DNA from: Bacillota bacterium
GTDB taxonomy: Bacteria; Bacillota; Clostridia; Acetivibrionales; DUMC01
NCBI GenBank assembly: GCA_013314855.1
Contig: JABUEW010000024.1
Coordinates: forward strand, 1 to 43,357
Direction of reading: 5' to 3'
Length of the DNA stretch: 43,357 nt
The translations under genes and the position numbers were made by a program. Of the stretch, positions 23,131-30,986 are shown piece after piece. The notes under the pieces are model-generated. The model saw only the letters and a program-made list of their open reading frames with translations. It had not been told where the DNA came from and searched no databases. Within the stretch, counting starts at the first letter, position 1, and each line of letters begins with the position of its first letter.

Positions 23131-24716
23131 TCCTTCACCATCCTCTCAATGAACCGGTATAGCATCATATCCCTGGATTTAAGGTTCTCTGGGTCAATGA
23201 AGTATTCCCGGTACCCTTCGGCAAAATATTCTTTTAAAAGCTTTGTATTAAATATTGTACCATTTTCTGAAGGAATGAAATAGTCCCCCCGATAAACTTT
23301 TGCCTGCAGGTCTGAAACAAACTTGCTGATGCCTTCATGCTGCAGCATAATGAACCCTTCACTGTGCTGCAGGTTTATAATCAAATTGTCACGACTGATT
23401 TGCTTTAAGTCTATCCCTGCGTTAAGCACCTTTATGAACTCATCATCGTTGTATAGGTCAAGAATGTATGAAAGAGCATGACCTACCTCATGTATGACTT
23501 CACCGTATTCAGGTTCTTTTAGTATCCGGATTGACATATCGTCTGCATAAAATCCTGAAACTTTATTCCAACCGGTATTTATCTTAACTCCTTTCTCCTT
23601 AAGCATCTGTATATGTTTATATGGTATAAGCATGAGTTCAGTAACAATGGCCTGTATATCAGCCATGTCATTATATCCGGGGGAGAGATTGACCGTTTTC
23701 AATCCCTGGATTGCGCCATCAGTTATACCGTTATATGTCCGCTGGTACCATTTTTCAAGTCCGGGTTCGCTTTCCGGGTTATCCCTCCATCGTTTTAACC
23801 TTTTCTTGAAATCGTCGGAGCTCTCGTAAATTGTAACCAGGATGCACATTTCATTCGGATGCGCCGGATACTCCGGCACATTATCAGGCTGGTAAACGCC
23901 TGCTCCTAATCCCTCATCATTTCGGGCAAGGGCATCACATATATCGGTTGCCGGGTGCGACGGGCTAAGGACCCATTTTATCCCTTTGCAGCCCGGGCTG
24001 TTTTTTGCGGCTTCAATTGTTCCCTTTCCAAAAGCCTTTGTTGTTTCGGTCCTTGCGAGGCGCAGCGCTTCATAAGATAAATTGCCGGGTACCTTGCCAT
24101 GCAGTCTGTCCATCAGCTCCGGGTAATCTTTTACAAGCGTCCTGGCATCTTCGTTCACATACTTTTCAAGGAGCCTTGCTGTTTTTACCGCGTCCATGCC
24201 CGTGGCAACCGATTCCTGGATAATTTCAGTTATGGCCTTCCTGGCGGTCTCTCCCTGTTTCCATATCCTGTCCGAAAGCTTTAAGCCGCCTTTTGTCTCA
24301 TTCCAGCATGCTTTTACCGCATTCCTGTTAATCCGGAAGAATGACTGGTTGACTTTTGACATTTCAAGCCCTGAACCATCAAGCATTTTGAATGCTATAG
24401 CTTTTGAATATCCGGTCCCGGCATCCACGGCAGCGTCGATATATTTTCTCATATATTTTGACAAATTTTCATTAAGATTGCCTGCCTCGTATACCAGGAG
24501 TTTCTCCACCTGTTCAAGCTGGCTTTTACGGAGCGGGGAAGAGGCGGCATTGAGGGATTTTATCCTTGAAGCGACCCTTTCGGCCAGCCTGATATACAGG
24601 CTTTTGATTTCTATGTCCTGAACATGGCGTATGTTAATAAACTTCTTTCTTGCCTCCAGAGCATACTTTTTATATTCACCGGCGGCATCCTTCAGCTTGT
24701 CTATTTCATCACTCAT
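23127..24716 (-). CDS. MuF-type minor head protein with C-terminal zincin/ATLF-like domain
   Basis: 529 residues. The middle third (around 210-300) is a Mu F/SPP1 gp7 head-morphogenesis domain: LARTETTKAFGKGTIEAAK, CKGIKWVLSPSHPATDICD and EYPAHPNEMC. The C-terminal 170 residues are an extra domain with the metallopeptidase motif HEVGHAL (His 409-His 413) and, near the end, EYFAEGYREYF, resembling the lethal-factor-like (ATLF) zincin pattern in which a later Glu is the third ligand. Such MuF fusions are known as phage-borne polymorphic toxins. Minor head proteins are packaged, so the domain could be delivered with DNA. The fusion is seen directly; toxin activity is inference. Confidence 0.85.
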   Translation of the reverse strand: MSDEIDKLKDAAGEYKKYALEARKKFINIRHVQDIEIKSLYIRLAERVASRIKSLNAASSPLRKSQLEQVEKLLVYEAGNLNENLSKYMRKYIDAAVDAGTGYSKAIAFKMLDGSGLEMSKVNQSFFRINRNAVKACWNETKGGLKLSDRIWKQGETARKAITEIIQESVATGMDAVKTARLLEKYVNEDARTLVKDYPELMDRLHGKVPGNLSYEALRLARTETTKAFGKGTIEAAKNSPGCKGIKWVLSPSHPATDICDALARNDEGLGAGVYQPDNVPEYPAHPNEMCILVTIYESSDDFKKRLKRWRDNPESEPGLEKWYQRTYNGITDGAIQGLKTVNLSPGYNDMADIQAIVTELMLIPYKHIQMLKEKGVKINTGWNKVSGFYADDMSIRILKEPEYGEVIHEVGHALSYILDLYNDDEFIKVLNAGIDLKQISRDNLIINLQHSEGFIMLQHEGISKFVSDLQAKVYRGDYFIPSENGTIFNTKLLKEYFAEGYREYFIDPENLKSRDMMLYRFIERMVKE

Positions 24717-24719
24717 CTG

Positions 24720-26219
24720 TTATGACACCTGCCCCAGCTCTTTGTCGATTTCCTCTTTCTGGCTTTCAAGGAACTGCCCGTCCTCAAGGCGCATCCTCAT
24801 CAGCCTGGTCTTCATGATACGCTCGCGCTCCCCGGGAATTTCCGGGTCGTCGCTTATATAATCATTCATTGTTGTAATATACTGAGCCAGGAATTCTGTA
24901 GCGGCCTCAAGGCTTATGAAGCCTCCCTGGAGTGCGGTGTCAAGTGCTTTTGTTACCCTTTCAAGAACCTCGGCCACATCTTTTTCATCCCTGGGATCAA
25001 CCTCATCCCATTCAAGCACAGTCGCATAGGTGCTGAATTTTTTAGCCTCTGCCTGGGCCGTCATCGCAAGAACTATACGCGCCAGGCGCTGCCAGCTTTC
25101 TGTAAAGTGCTCCCTTTTTCTTGCAATCCTTCTGACCAGGATTGGCATCTGTTCCTTGACCGAGCTCAGCGAGCTGGGAGTGTGCACTCCAAAAGCAAAT
25201 TCAGGTGTTTCCGATGTATCGACGATGCAATAAAAAAGCAGCTTCAAAAGGGCAGCCGCATCCCCGGTTGCGCTTTTAACCTCAATAAAATTCGCATCTT
25301 CATCATCCTGGAACAGGAAAAACTCGTGTCCGTCCAGGCTGATGGTTCCACCTTCAGCTGCAAATTTCTGTGGGTCGGTTATACCGAAGTTGTTTGCCAG
25401 GAATGCGGCCAGGTTTTTTATCTTGAATTTAAGCCGTGGTGTGCTGTGCATCTTGCTGCCCTGTATTGCGTGGAGCAGTACATCGTGGTATGCCTTCATG
25501 AAAGGCTCTATCGGCTCCAGATCGGACTGGCCGAACTCTTTTGTCTCATCACCTTCATTCTTAAAGTGTACTATGGGGATAAAGCCCCATGGATTCACTT
25601 CCTCACCGACCGTTATGTCCGGAGGCACATCACCAATAACCCGAATAATTCTTTTTTGAGCTGTAATGCGCTGCACCACAGTGGCTCTTTTCTGATTTTC
25701 ACTTTCATCAAGCCATGTATGGGCAGACTGCAGCACATATTCCCTGACATTGTTCGTTAACGGATTTCTGATGATATGTGTTACCTGTTCCGGAGGTATA
25801 ATGTTGAATTTGAGCCTTACTTTAGATTCGGGATACAGGGCTGCATCCTCATGTTCCTCGCGGGTTATCCATACAAAACAGTCTCCATCCCTCAAAGCAT
25901 TCCTATGTGTGCGCTGCATCTTTGAAACATTATCGCTGAAAAAGTCATCCAGGATTTCCTGCGCATCCTCATCTTTGCTCTTAAAACGCGGGACACCCAT
26001 AAATCCTACTGTAGTATTTATGACAGGCTTTGCAAAGCCTGCACCCAATTTGTAATTATCGTCGGTGTTATCATAAAGCGCCCGGGCTTTAGCATAATCT
26101 ACTCGACTGGAATCCAGTTTGTATGCATTCATGTATGTGCCGGTTTTAATGCCGAATATGGAGCTGAACATATTCCTTAGCTTTGAAATTTCACCGATAG
26201 CTTTTTCCAACCAGTTCAC
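24720..26219 (-). CDS. Portal protein
   Basis: About 500 residues from GTG 26219 (VNWLEKAIGEISKLRNMF). An in-frame TTG at 26285 would extend it across the moron promoter module and is rejected. SPP1 gp6-type portal features: DYAKARALYDNTDDNYKLG, FAKPVINTTVGFMG, and the region PIVHFKNEGDETKEFGQSDLEPIEPF. The dodecameric portal is the DNA entry and exit gate, working with terminase. It is followed immediately by the MuF gene. Good conservation and position. Confidence 0.92.
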   Translation of the reverse strand: MNWLEKAIGEISKLRNMFSSIFGIKTGTYMNAYKLDSSRVDYAKARALYDNTDDNYKLGAGFAKPVINTTVGFMGVPRFKSKDEDAQEILDDFFSDNVSKMQRTHRNALRDGDCFVWITREEHEDAALYPESKVRLKFNIIPPEQVTHIIRNPLTNNVREYVLQSAHTWLDESENQKRATVVQRITAQKRIIRVIGDVPPDITVGEEVNPWGFIPIVHFKNEGDETKEFGQSDLEPIEPFMKAYHDVLLHAIQGSKMHSTPRLKFKIKNLAAFLANNFGITDPQKFAAEGGTISLDGHEFFLFQDDEDANFIEVKSATGDAAALLKLLFYCIVDTSETPEFAFGVHTPSSLSSVKEQMPILVRRIARKREHFTESWQRLARIVLAMTAQAEAKKFSTYATVLEWDEVDPRDEKDVAEVLERVTKALDTALQGGFISLEAATEFLAQYITTMNDYISDDPEIPGERERIMKTRLMRMRLEDGQFLESQKEEIDKELGQVS

Positions 26220-26244
26220 AGAATCACCCGCTTTCTTGTATGAA

Positions 26245-26320
26245 TTGTGTAAACCTCCCTCATGATGTAAAATGGAATTGTCCAAAAACCAAAATTACAT
26301 GAGGAGGGAGGTGATTACAT
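26245..26320 (+). promoter_or_regulatory. Moron promoter module, copy 1
   Basis: TTGTGT (26245-26250), 17-bp spacer containing CCTCCCTCATG, TAAAAT (26268-26273), then a roughly 50-nt leader ending in GAGGAGGGAGGTG before the ATG. Nearly identical to the modules at 26806, 27195, 28290 and 39722. The spacer block is the inverse complement of the ribosome site, so the minus strand also reads GAGGGAGG. Confidence 0.85.
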
Positions 26321-26494
26321 ATGGAAGACAATATTCTTATTTGCCCTTTTCAAAAAAGCAATATTAATCCAAAACTTGCACAAATACACAAGCAGTCATC
26401 TAAAGTTCCATGCAAAGAAGAATGTGCATTGGCAGTTAAACAGGATGATGGCTCAATCATTTGCTCCATCAAGCTTTTGGCCACCAAAAAGTGA
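26321..26494 (+). CDS. Moron 1: 57-residue Cys-containing protein
   Basis: Rightward gene inside the leftward late operon. ATG eight bases after GGAGGT. MEDNILICPFQK... contains four cysteines (C8, and CKEEC, then IIC), a possible small metal site. No family recognised. It overlaps the 3' end of the convergent small gene by 42 bases. Its own promoter module implies expression outside the lytic programme, as in lysogenic-conversion morons. A Cys-containing partner is encoded by moron 3. Confidence 0.7.
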   Translation: MEDNILICPFQKSNINPKLAQIHKQSSKVPCKEECALAVKQDDGSIICSIKLLATKK

Positions 26495-26779
26495 CTGCTC
26501 CATAATTTCACATTCGAGAATCTCTTTGATAGCCTCAATTTGATATAGATTGAGGCTTCTTTTTTTCAATACGTTCATCAAATCTTCAACCGTATTAAGA
26601 ATAGTCTCTGCTTGCCAATCTGACATGGCGCAATCATCTTTTAGATACTGCTTATATGCTTTCCGTCTCTTGCTCGGCACAATGGGCTCTGCCTGAACCT
26701 TATCGCCCGATGATATATTCAGCTCCGGCAGATCCGAAACACCTTTCAATTCTTCTAAATGCCTTTTTATGTTTTCCAT
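26453..26779 (-). CDS. Small helical late-operon protein
   Basis: 108 residues, charged and helical, with ATG behind CGGGAGGTATTTATAA. The middle (YKQYLKDDCAMSDWQAETIL) is amphipathic. Its C-terminal 14 residues are encoded opposite the 3' end of moron 1, suggesting the original gene end was replaced when the cassette arrived. No family recognised. Confidence 0.65.
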   Translation of the reverse strand: MENIKRHLEELKGVSDLPELNISSGDKVQAEPIVPSKRRKAYKQYLKDDCAMSDWQAETILNTVEDLMNVLKKRSLNLYQIEAIKEILECEIMEQSLFGGQKLDGAND

Positions 26780-26805
26780 TTATAAATACCTCCCGTTCCT
26801 GTTTA

Positions 26806-26876
26806 TTGTAAATTCCTCCCTCCCGGTGTAAAATGGTATTGTCCAAAAACCAAATCTACATGAGGAGGGAGGTCTT
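26806..26876 (+). promoter_or_regulatory. Moron promoter module, copy 2
   Basis: TTGTAA (26806-26811), 17-bp spacer with CCTCCCTCCC, TAAAAT (26829-26834), leader and GAGGAGGGAGGT. Differs from copy 1 at only a few bases, most in the spacer. Confidence 0.85.
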
Positions 26877-26879
26877 ATG

Positions 26880-27062
26880 ATGGATTTTAAAGAGATAGAA
26901 AAAAATCTGCGAAGTAAATGTAAAGTTGATAACAATTCAGGTGTTGGCAAACTTGCAAATGTATTCCTTGATATTGCAATTGATGTATCTGTTAAAGCTC
27001 TTAAAGAGTATTATGAGCAGATGCAACACCTTCAAAACAAGTACCCAACTGATCAGCAATAA
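26880..27062 (+). CDS. Moron 2: 60-residue helical protein
   Basis: Start taken as the second of two adjacent ATGs (26880), six bases after GGAGGT; the first (26877) is only three bases away. Sequence MDFKEIEKNLRSKCK is charged and the segment KLANVFLDIAIDVSVKALKEYYEQ is one long helix. The same region in moron 5 (DFVANVVIGSIMSYHQELRKIL) looks related. Rightward, own promoter, convergent overlap with the small minus gene. Confidence 0.7.
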   Translation: MDFKEIEKNLRSKCKVDNNSGVGKLANVFLDIAIDVSVKALKEYYEQMQHLQNKYPTDQQ

Positions 27063-27174
27063 TCCCTGCGATCTCTTTTGCAAGCTCATCAGGCTGGACT
27101 TTAGCTTCAAGTTCAGCCAATTTCCTTTCTACTTCTGTCAACCTGGCAGCCAAATCTTTCGAGCTCACCTTCAC
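27001..27174 (-). CDS. 57-residue coiled-coil protein
   Basis: Small leftward gene from GTG 27174, preceded by CGGGGGAGTGATTTAA. It encodes VKVSSKDLAARLTEVERKLAELEAK, a clear coiled coil, then PDELAKEIAGIIADQLG. Its last 20 codons lie opposite the end of moron 2. Small size makes it tentative, but the heptad pattern, ribosome site and packing suggest it is real. Confidence 0.5.
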   Translation of the reverse strand: MKVSSKDLAARLTEVERKLAELEAKVQPDELAKEIAGIIADQLGTCFEGVASAHNTL

Positions 27175-27194
27175 TTAAATCACTCCCCCGTTTA

Positions 27195-27269
27195 TTGTAA
27201 ATTCCTCCCTCATGTTGTAAAATGGAAGTGCCAACAATCCAAAATATCGACAGGAGGGAGGTGTTTTGC
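27195..27269 (+). promoter_or_regulatory. Moron promoter module, copy 3
   Basis: TTGTAA (27195-27200), 17-bp spacer with CCTCCCTCATG, TAAAAT (27218-27223), leader with CCAACAATCCAAAAT and CAGGAGGGAGGTG. Same design as the others. Confidence 0.85.
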
Positions 27270-27515
27270 TTGAAATATCCTAATGTCATTTATACATATC
27301 CCAGTTATTGTTCTGAGATTGATGATTATGTCACTTTGCACATCGAATGCAATCAATACCCAGCAGCAGGCACATCCAAGATTTTTTTAATACCGAATTC
27401 ATTTAAATGCGAACTTGATTCATCAAATGATTTTCACAATTGTTCTAAAGCCAGCGGCTGTCCTGTTTACCGGCGTGCAGAAAAGATTATCTATGACAAC
27501 CAATCCCAGGGCTAA
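27270..27515 (+). CDS. Moron 3: 81-residue Cys-rich protein
   Basis: TTG start at 27270, seven bases after GGAGGT; an ATG at 27222 lies inside the promoter module and is rejected. Six cysteines (YC, EC, KC, NC, GC) in 81 residues and the ending GCPVYRRAEKIIYD suggest a metal-binding or disulfide protein. No export signal is seen. It has the same orientation and leader as the other morons and overlaps the convergent gene by 29 bases. Confidence 0.7.
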   Translation: MKYPNVIYTYPSYCSEIDDYVTLHIECNQYPAAGTSKIFLIPNSFKCELDSSNDFHNCSKASGCPVYRRAEKIIYDNQSQG

Positions 27516-28032
27516 TAATTACTCCTGTGATTTCAGAAAGCTTTCTGAATTTGGCCCACCAGTTAATTACATATTCATTTGCTCGGGATGGGTGAGGATG
27601 GCATTTGCTCTCATATTTACAAAACATGCAGGGCAATGCGTCCTGATCAATTTTATATTGCGCCCTGAAAAACTCGCGTCCGACAGATATACAAACGCTT
27701 TTTATAGGCTCATGCATATAATGCCCTTCAGGTACTTTTTGACTTTCAAGAACATCCTTCAGCTTACAAAGCCCTATATTGAAATACTCATTTTCTCTGC
27801 CAGGCTGTGTTTCATCCAGTATGAATTCTGCCTGCTGTTTTTTTACATATGCCTGGATATGCATGGCTATGCAGTACAATTCCTTGTCTGTCAAAGTATC
27901 AGGCTTTTCATTGTCAAATTTTTCTCCGATTTGCTTTGAAAGTACTTCAGCCAGGTTATCCTTATCGTAATTATCACTCAGGTACGTTTGGTACTTTTCG
28001 CGTCTTTCCATCTCCATGCTGTTCACTTCCAT
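27487..28032 (-). CDS. Hypothetical late-operon protein with a Cys cluster
   Basis: About 181 residues. The start is uncertain: an in-frame ATG at 28080 lies in sequence duplicated from the terminase 3' end, so I prefer the ATG at 28032 or a few codons later. The C-terminal third has ALPCMFCKYESKCHPHPSRANEYVI, a compact Cys/His cluster (CxxC...CxH) that could bind zinc or an FeS cluster. In late operons of related phages this would be a gene between terminase and portal. Function unknown. Confidence 0.65.
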   Translation of the reverse strand: MEVNSMEMERREKYQTYLSDNYDKDNLAEVLSKQIGEKFDNEKPDTLTDKELYCIAMHIQAYVKKQQAEFILDETQPGRENEYFNIGLCKLKDVLESQKVPEGHYMHEPIKSVCISVGREFFRAQYKIDQDALPCMFCKYESKCHPHPSRANEYVINWWAKFRKLSEITGVIISPGIGCHR

Positions 28033-28037
28033 TTCGT

Positions 28038-28288
28038 TTATTGATATACCTTCATGCTTCGAATAACTTTCAATTGCCATTCGTCAAATATAACCCCCTT
28101 TCCAACCCCCTTAGTCACAAACTCGACGGCCATCCTTGCGGAATTGATTGCCATGCCAAAGTGGTTCGGGACATTCTTTTTGTATCTTATCTTTTTGTCC
28201 TCACCTTCACCGATTTCTTCTTTTACCAGTTTCTTCAGGTGGGACTTTATCGTGCTGATGATTTTTTCCTCGTCCGGATTCCTTGGTT
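28038..28288 (-). pseudogene. Duplicated 3' end of the large terminase gene
   Basis: Aligns without gaps to 29050-29300 (offset 1012): about 28 differences in 252 bases, with the last 106 bases of the gene identical. It encodes the terminase C-terminus (PRNPDEEKIISTIKSHLKK ... RSMKVYQ stop); differences are mostly synonymous. There is an in-frame TAA directly upstream and no start, so it is not a gene. It marks a recombination scar between moron 4 and the Cys-cluster gene. Confidence 0.9.
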
Positions 28289-28289
28289 A

Positions 28290-28366
28290 TTGTAAATTCC
28301 TCCCTCATGTTGTAAAATGGAAGTGCCAACAAACCAAAATCACAACAGGAGGGAGGTGTGTTTATT
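28290..28366 (+). promoter_or_regulatory. Moron promoter module, copy 4
   Basis: TTGTAA (28290-28295), 17-bp spacer with CCTCCCTCATG, TAAAAT (28313-28318), then CCAACAAACCAAAAT and CAGGAGGGAGGTG. It abuts the terminase fragment, which ends at 28288. Confidence 0.85.
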
Positions 28367-28825
28367 TTGTCAGATTACAATACAGAGATTCAGCAGATTC
28401 TTGGATTAGGCAACCGCCATAAACGATTAAAAAGCACGTTAGAATCCGAACGTGAAGCGTTTATAAGGCAAATGGATTCCTATTTTAAAACAATAGAGAA
28501 TGAATTAAATATCATCAAGGAAAAACTGCCTAATTCACAAATTAATAAAAAATTACCTGCTGAAAGCGGAGCATCCAGTAAAATTGCTTTGATTACTTAT
28601 AGCATTTCACCAAATTATGATAATGGCTGTGCTCTTAATGCCCAGATTGGATTTGCCATAGGCAACCAAAATGGTGTTGTGAAAAAAGCTTATTCATATT
28701 TTATTGGTGAAGGAAGCCTGGATGCTGAAACCATTCTCAAATCCGGTAAAGAGTTACGCCTTGTAGAGGATGCCTTAAAGAAATTCCTCTATGAATATCA
28801 CAAATCTTGCACACCCTATTTTTAG
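28367..28825 (+). CDS. Moron 4: 152-residue protein with N-terminal coiled coil
   Basis: TTG start at 28367, nine bases after GGAGGT; a GTG at 28358 touches the ribosome site. Residues 1-65 form a coiled coil (RLKSTLESEREAFIRQM, YFKTIENELNIIKEKL). The rest is a small alpha-beta domain (SKIALITYSISPNYDN...IGFAIGNQNG). No family recognised. It is the largest of the five rightward genes and overlaps the convergent gene by four bases. Confidence 0.72.
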   Translation: MSDYNTEIQQILGLGNRHKRLKSTLESEREAFIRQMDSYFKTIENELNIIKEKLPNSQINKKLPAESGASSKIALITYSISPNYDNGCALNAQIGFAIGNQNGVVKKAYSYFIGEGSLDAETILKSGKELRLVEDALKKFLYEYHKSCTPYF

Positions 28826-29028
28826 TAACGGAATAACTCTTTAAGCTTATCGACCATATCGATTATCGTATTTCCTATACAAGCTATCTCATGATCTGTA
28901 GCAGGAAGTATTTCTCCGTTATCTAACCATGCTTCTACGGTTACCTTCACATTAATATTTCCTGCTTCTTTTCCTTTCTTTTTCTGCTGAAGTTCACACT
29001 TTATAGGGAACAATAAACCATTTTTCAT
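28822..29028 (-). CDS. Small hypothetical protein behind terminase
   Basis: 68 residues from ATG 29028, six bases after CGGAGGTG; the ATG at 29049 directly after the terminase stop lies before that site. Sequence is basic in the first 20 residues (KKKGKEAG) then INVKVTVEAWLDNGEI. No family recognised. With moron 4 it makes up the block that separates the two terminase copies. Confidence 0.6.
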   Translation of the reverse strand: MKNGLLFPIKCELQQKKKGKEAGNINVKVTVEAWLDNGEILPATDHEIACIGNTIIDMVDKLKELFRY

Positions 29029-29049
29029 TTTTGCACCTCCGAATTTCAT

Positions 29050-30726
29050 TTATTGATATACCTTCATGCTTCGAATAACTTTCAATTGCCATTCGTCAAA
29101 TATAACCCCCTTTCCAACCCCCTTAGTCACAAACTCGACGGCCATCCTTGCGGAGTTGATTGCCATGCCGAAATGGTTCGGCACATTCCTTTTGTACCGT
29201 ATTATCTTGCTTTCACCTTCGCCGATCTCTTCCTTTACAAGTTTCTTGAGATGGGATTTGACCGTACTGATAATCTTTTCCTCATCTGTATTCCTTGGTT
29301 TCGGCAATAAGGCAAGGGGAGGGGTACAGGCAAAAAGGTCTGTTGTTTCATCCAAGGACTCATCTCTATCGACCGTTATTTTCCTGACTTCCTTTTCGTC
29401 CTTTCCCTCAGTTCCTTCTTTCATTTCGGACCCGCTGAAGTATTGAATATATCCGGTAGCCTTTCTAAGGCTGCGCACAACCTTTTTGCTTTCGGTCTTA
29501 TATGGCATTGCATCAATAATAAGGCAGCCGACGTTGAATTTCTTTTCAATTTGTTCAACTAAAGATCCAAGATCTTCTACATCTATCTCCCAGAAGTGCA
29601 GGAGCCTTATACCGTCCTCATACGGTTCAGCTACCGCAACATGAGCATTATCACCCATATCAATCCCTACACCGGTCTGTCTTGCGCTATAATCAGTAAA
29701 GAAATAGTCACTGGCAGCTTCCACACGTTTTAAAACCTCACTGGATACCGGCTGCATGTTGCCACTGTCCGGAAGAGCCAGAACACTTCTTCGGAATTGT
29801 GCTCTTTTGCTCGGTTTATCCTGGACCCGGCCCCAGCGGTTCCATATGAGCTGCAAGTTTGCTCCCGGAACAATTAACTGTGGTACTCTATACCCAAGCC
29901 GGTCTTTGCTCCTGTCCGGATGCTCAGGAACCCATTTTCCTGCAGTTACATCAAGTTTTTTCCCACACTTTATACAAACAAGGCTAACTTCGCCTCCCTT
30001 CTTTACAAAACACTCGGGAAATTCATCCTCAACCGTCGAATAATGCCCACAGCCGGAGCACTTGATAAGCCATTTCCTCATGTCGCTCAACTGGAAAAGG
30101 TCGTCGATGCCGTCTTCTTCATAAAGTGCAACGGAGAAATATTTCTGCCATCCCAGTGAGCCGGGTGCGGATATACGGTCCTGTGCAAGGTCCATGTTTT
30201 CCTGGTTGATTAAGGCCACTTCATCAAAAACAATCTCATCTGCCGGAATGGATATGGCACCGGTCTTGGATACCAGGCCGAGTATATACAGGAAGTATGA
30301 ATCTATTTCCTTAAGGCCTGGCTGGTCGGTTCCATTTAACCTTCCCTTAAGATACTGGCTTCGGTTAATATATGGATCAAACCTTGTCTTGCCAAATCTT
30401 TCGGCCATTCTGTCCGTAGGAAGGTAATATATTACATTCCGTTTTAGCACATCTACCATATAAAGGACGTGTGCTATCGCCAACGTTGAGAATCCGGTCT
30501 GTGCGCCTTTCTCTATTGTTATATGCGGATGGCTGTTATATATGCTGACGATTTCCTCCATAAACGGCCTTTCTATAGGATCGTAAGCCTGCTTATTGTC
30601 TAATATGAAATTTTGCCGGCTGTATTGAATAAAGTCTGCTGTCTTTATTTTCTGTCTTTCTATTTCATCTATGGCTTTTTTTATTTCAAGGATGCTTTTG
30701 ACTTTTTTGTTTTGATCTTTTAACAT
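29050..30726 (-). CDS. Terminase large subunit (GpA-like)
   Basis: 558 residues. ATPase: Walker A-like GAQTGFST near residue 75 and Walker B VFDEVAL near 167. A zinc ribbon follows (CSGCG ... CIKCGKK). The nuclease domain has GIDMGDNAHVAV and CLIIDAMPY with the metal-binding Asps. It packages DNA by headful, as expected for Mu-like phages, although the sequence is of the lambda GpA type rather than Mu gp28. AAGGAGGAATTTTTT precedes the ATG. Its 3' end is duplicated downstream. Confidence 0.92.
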   Translation of the reverse strand: MLKDQNKKVKSILEIKKAIDEIERQKIKTADFIQYSRQNFILDNKQAYDPIERPFMEEIVSIYNSHPHITIEKGAQTGFSTLAIAHVLYMVDVLKRNVIYYLPTDRMAERFGKTRFDPYINRSQYLKGRLNGTDQPGLKEIDSYFLYILGLVSKTGAISIPADEIVFDEVALINQENMDLAQDRISAPGSLGWQKYFSVALYEEDGIDDLFQLSDMRKWLIKCSGCGHYSTVEDEFPECFVKKGGEVSLVCIKCGKKLDVTAGKWVPEHPDRSKDRLGYRVPQLIVPGANLQLIWNRWGRVQDKPSKRAQFRRSVLALPDSGNMQPVSSEVLKRVEAASDYFFTDYSARQTGVGIDMGDNAHVAVAEPYEDGIRLLHFWEIDVEDLGSLVEQIEKKFNVGCLIIDAMPYKTESKKVVRSLRKATGYIQYFSGSEMKEGTEGKDEKEVRKITVDRDESLDETTDLFACTPPLALLPKPRNTDEEKIISTVKSHLKKLVKEEIGEGESKIIRYKRNVPNHFGMAINSARMAVEFVTKGVGKGVIFDEWQLKVIRSMKVYQ

Positions 30727-30986
30727 AAAAAATTCCTCCTTACCGGGGGAACGAAAATTTAAAAATCATATTTTCATAATTTGCCCGTAAATGCCCTTAA
30801 ATCCGTTTTAAATTTTTGGACGTATCCAGATATTACTTTCAGTTTTTAAATGGTTATTAAATGAAATTAAATGGGTTTTAAATGGTATCTGAAAAATAGG
30901 TAAGCTTCGCCGTCCGGATTTTTTTAAATTCGGCTTGTCACTTCTCCGTATAACCTCCTAAACCTGACACACGACGAGTCAGTATG
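30727..30986 (-). promoter_or_regulatory. 260-base non-coding leader between NusG-like and terminase genes
   Basis: No gene. Directly behind the NusG-like gene is a 9-bp hairpin (30964-30990, CTGACACAC/GTATGTCAG, one G-U pair) without a U tract. Then come four copies of TTAAATG (starting 30846, 30857, 30867, 30878; spacing 11, 10, 11, one helical turn each) and a final AAGGAGG. A structured site for the NusG-like factor or a phased binding site is plausible; nothing more can be shown. Confidence 0.55.
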
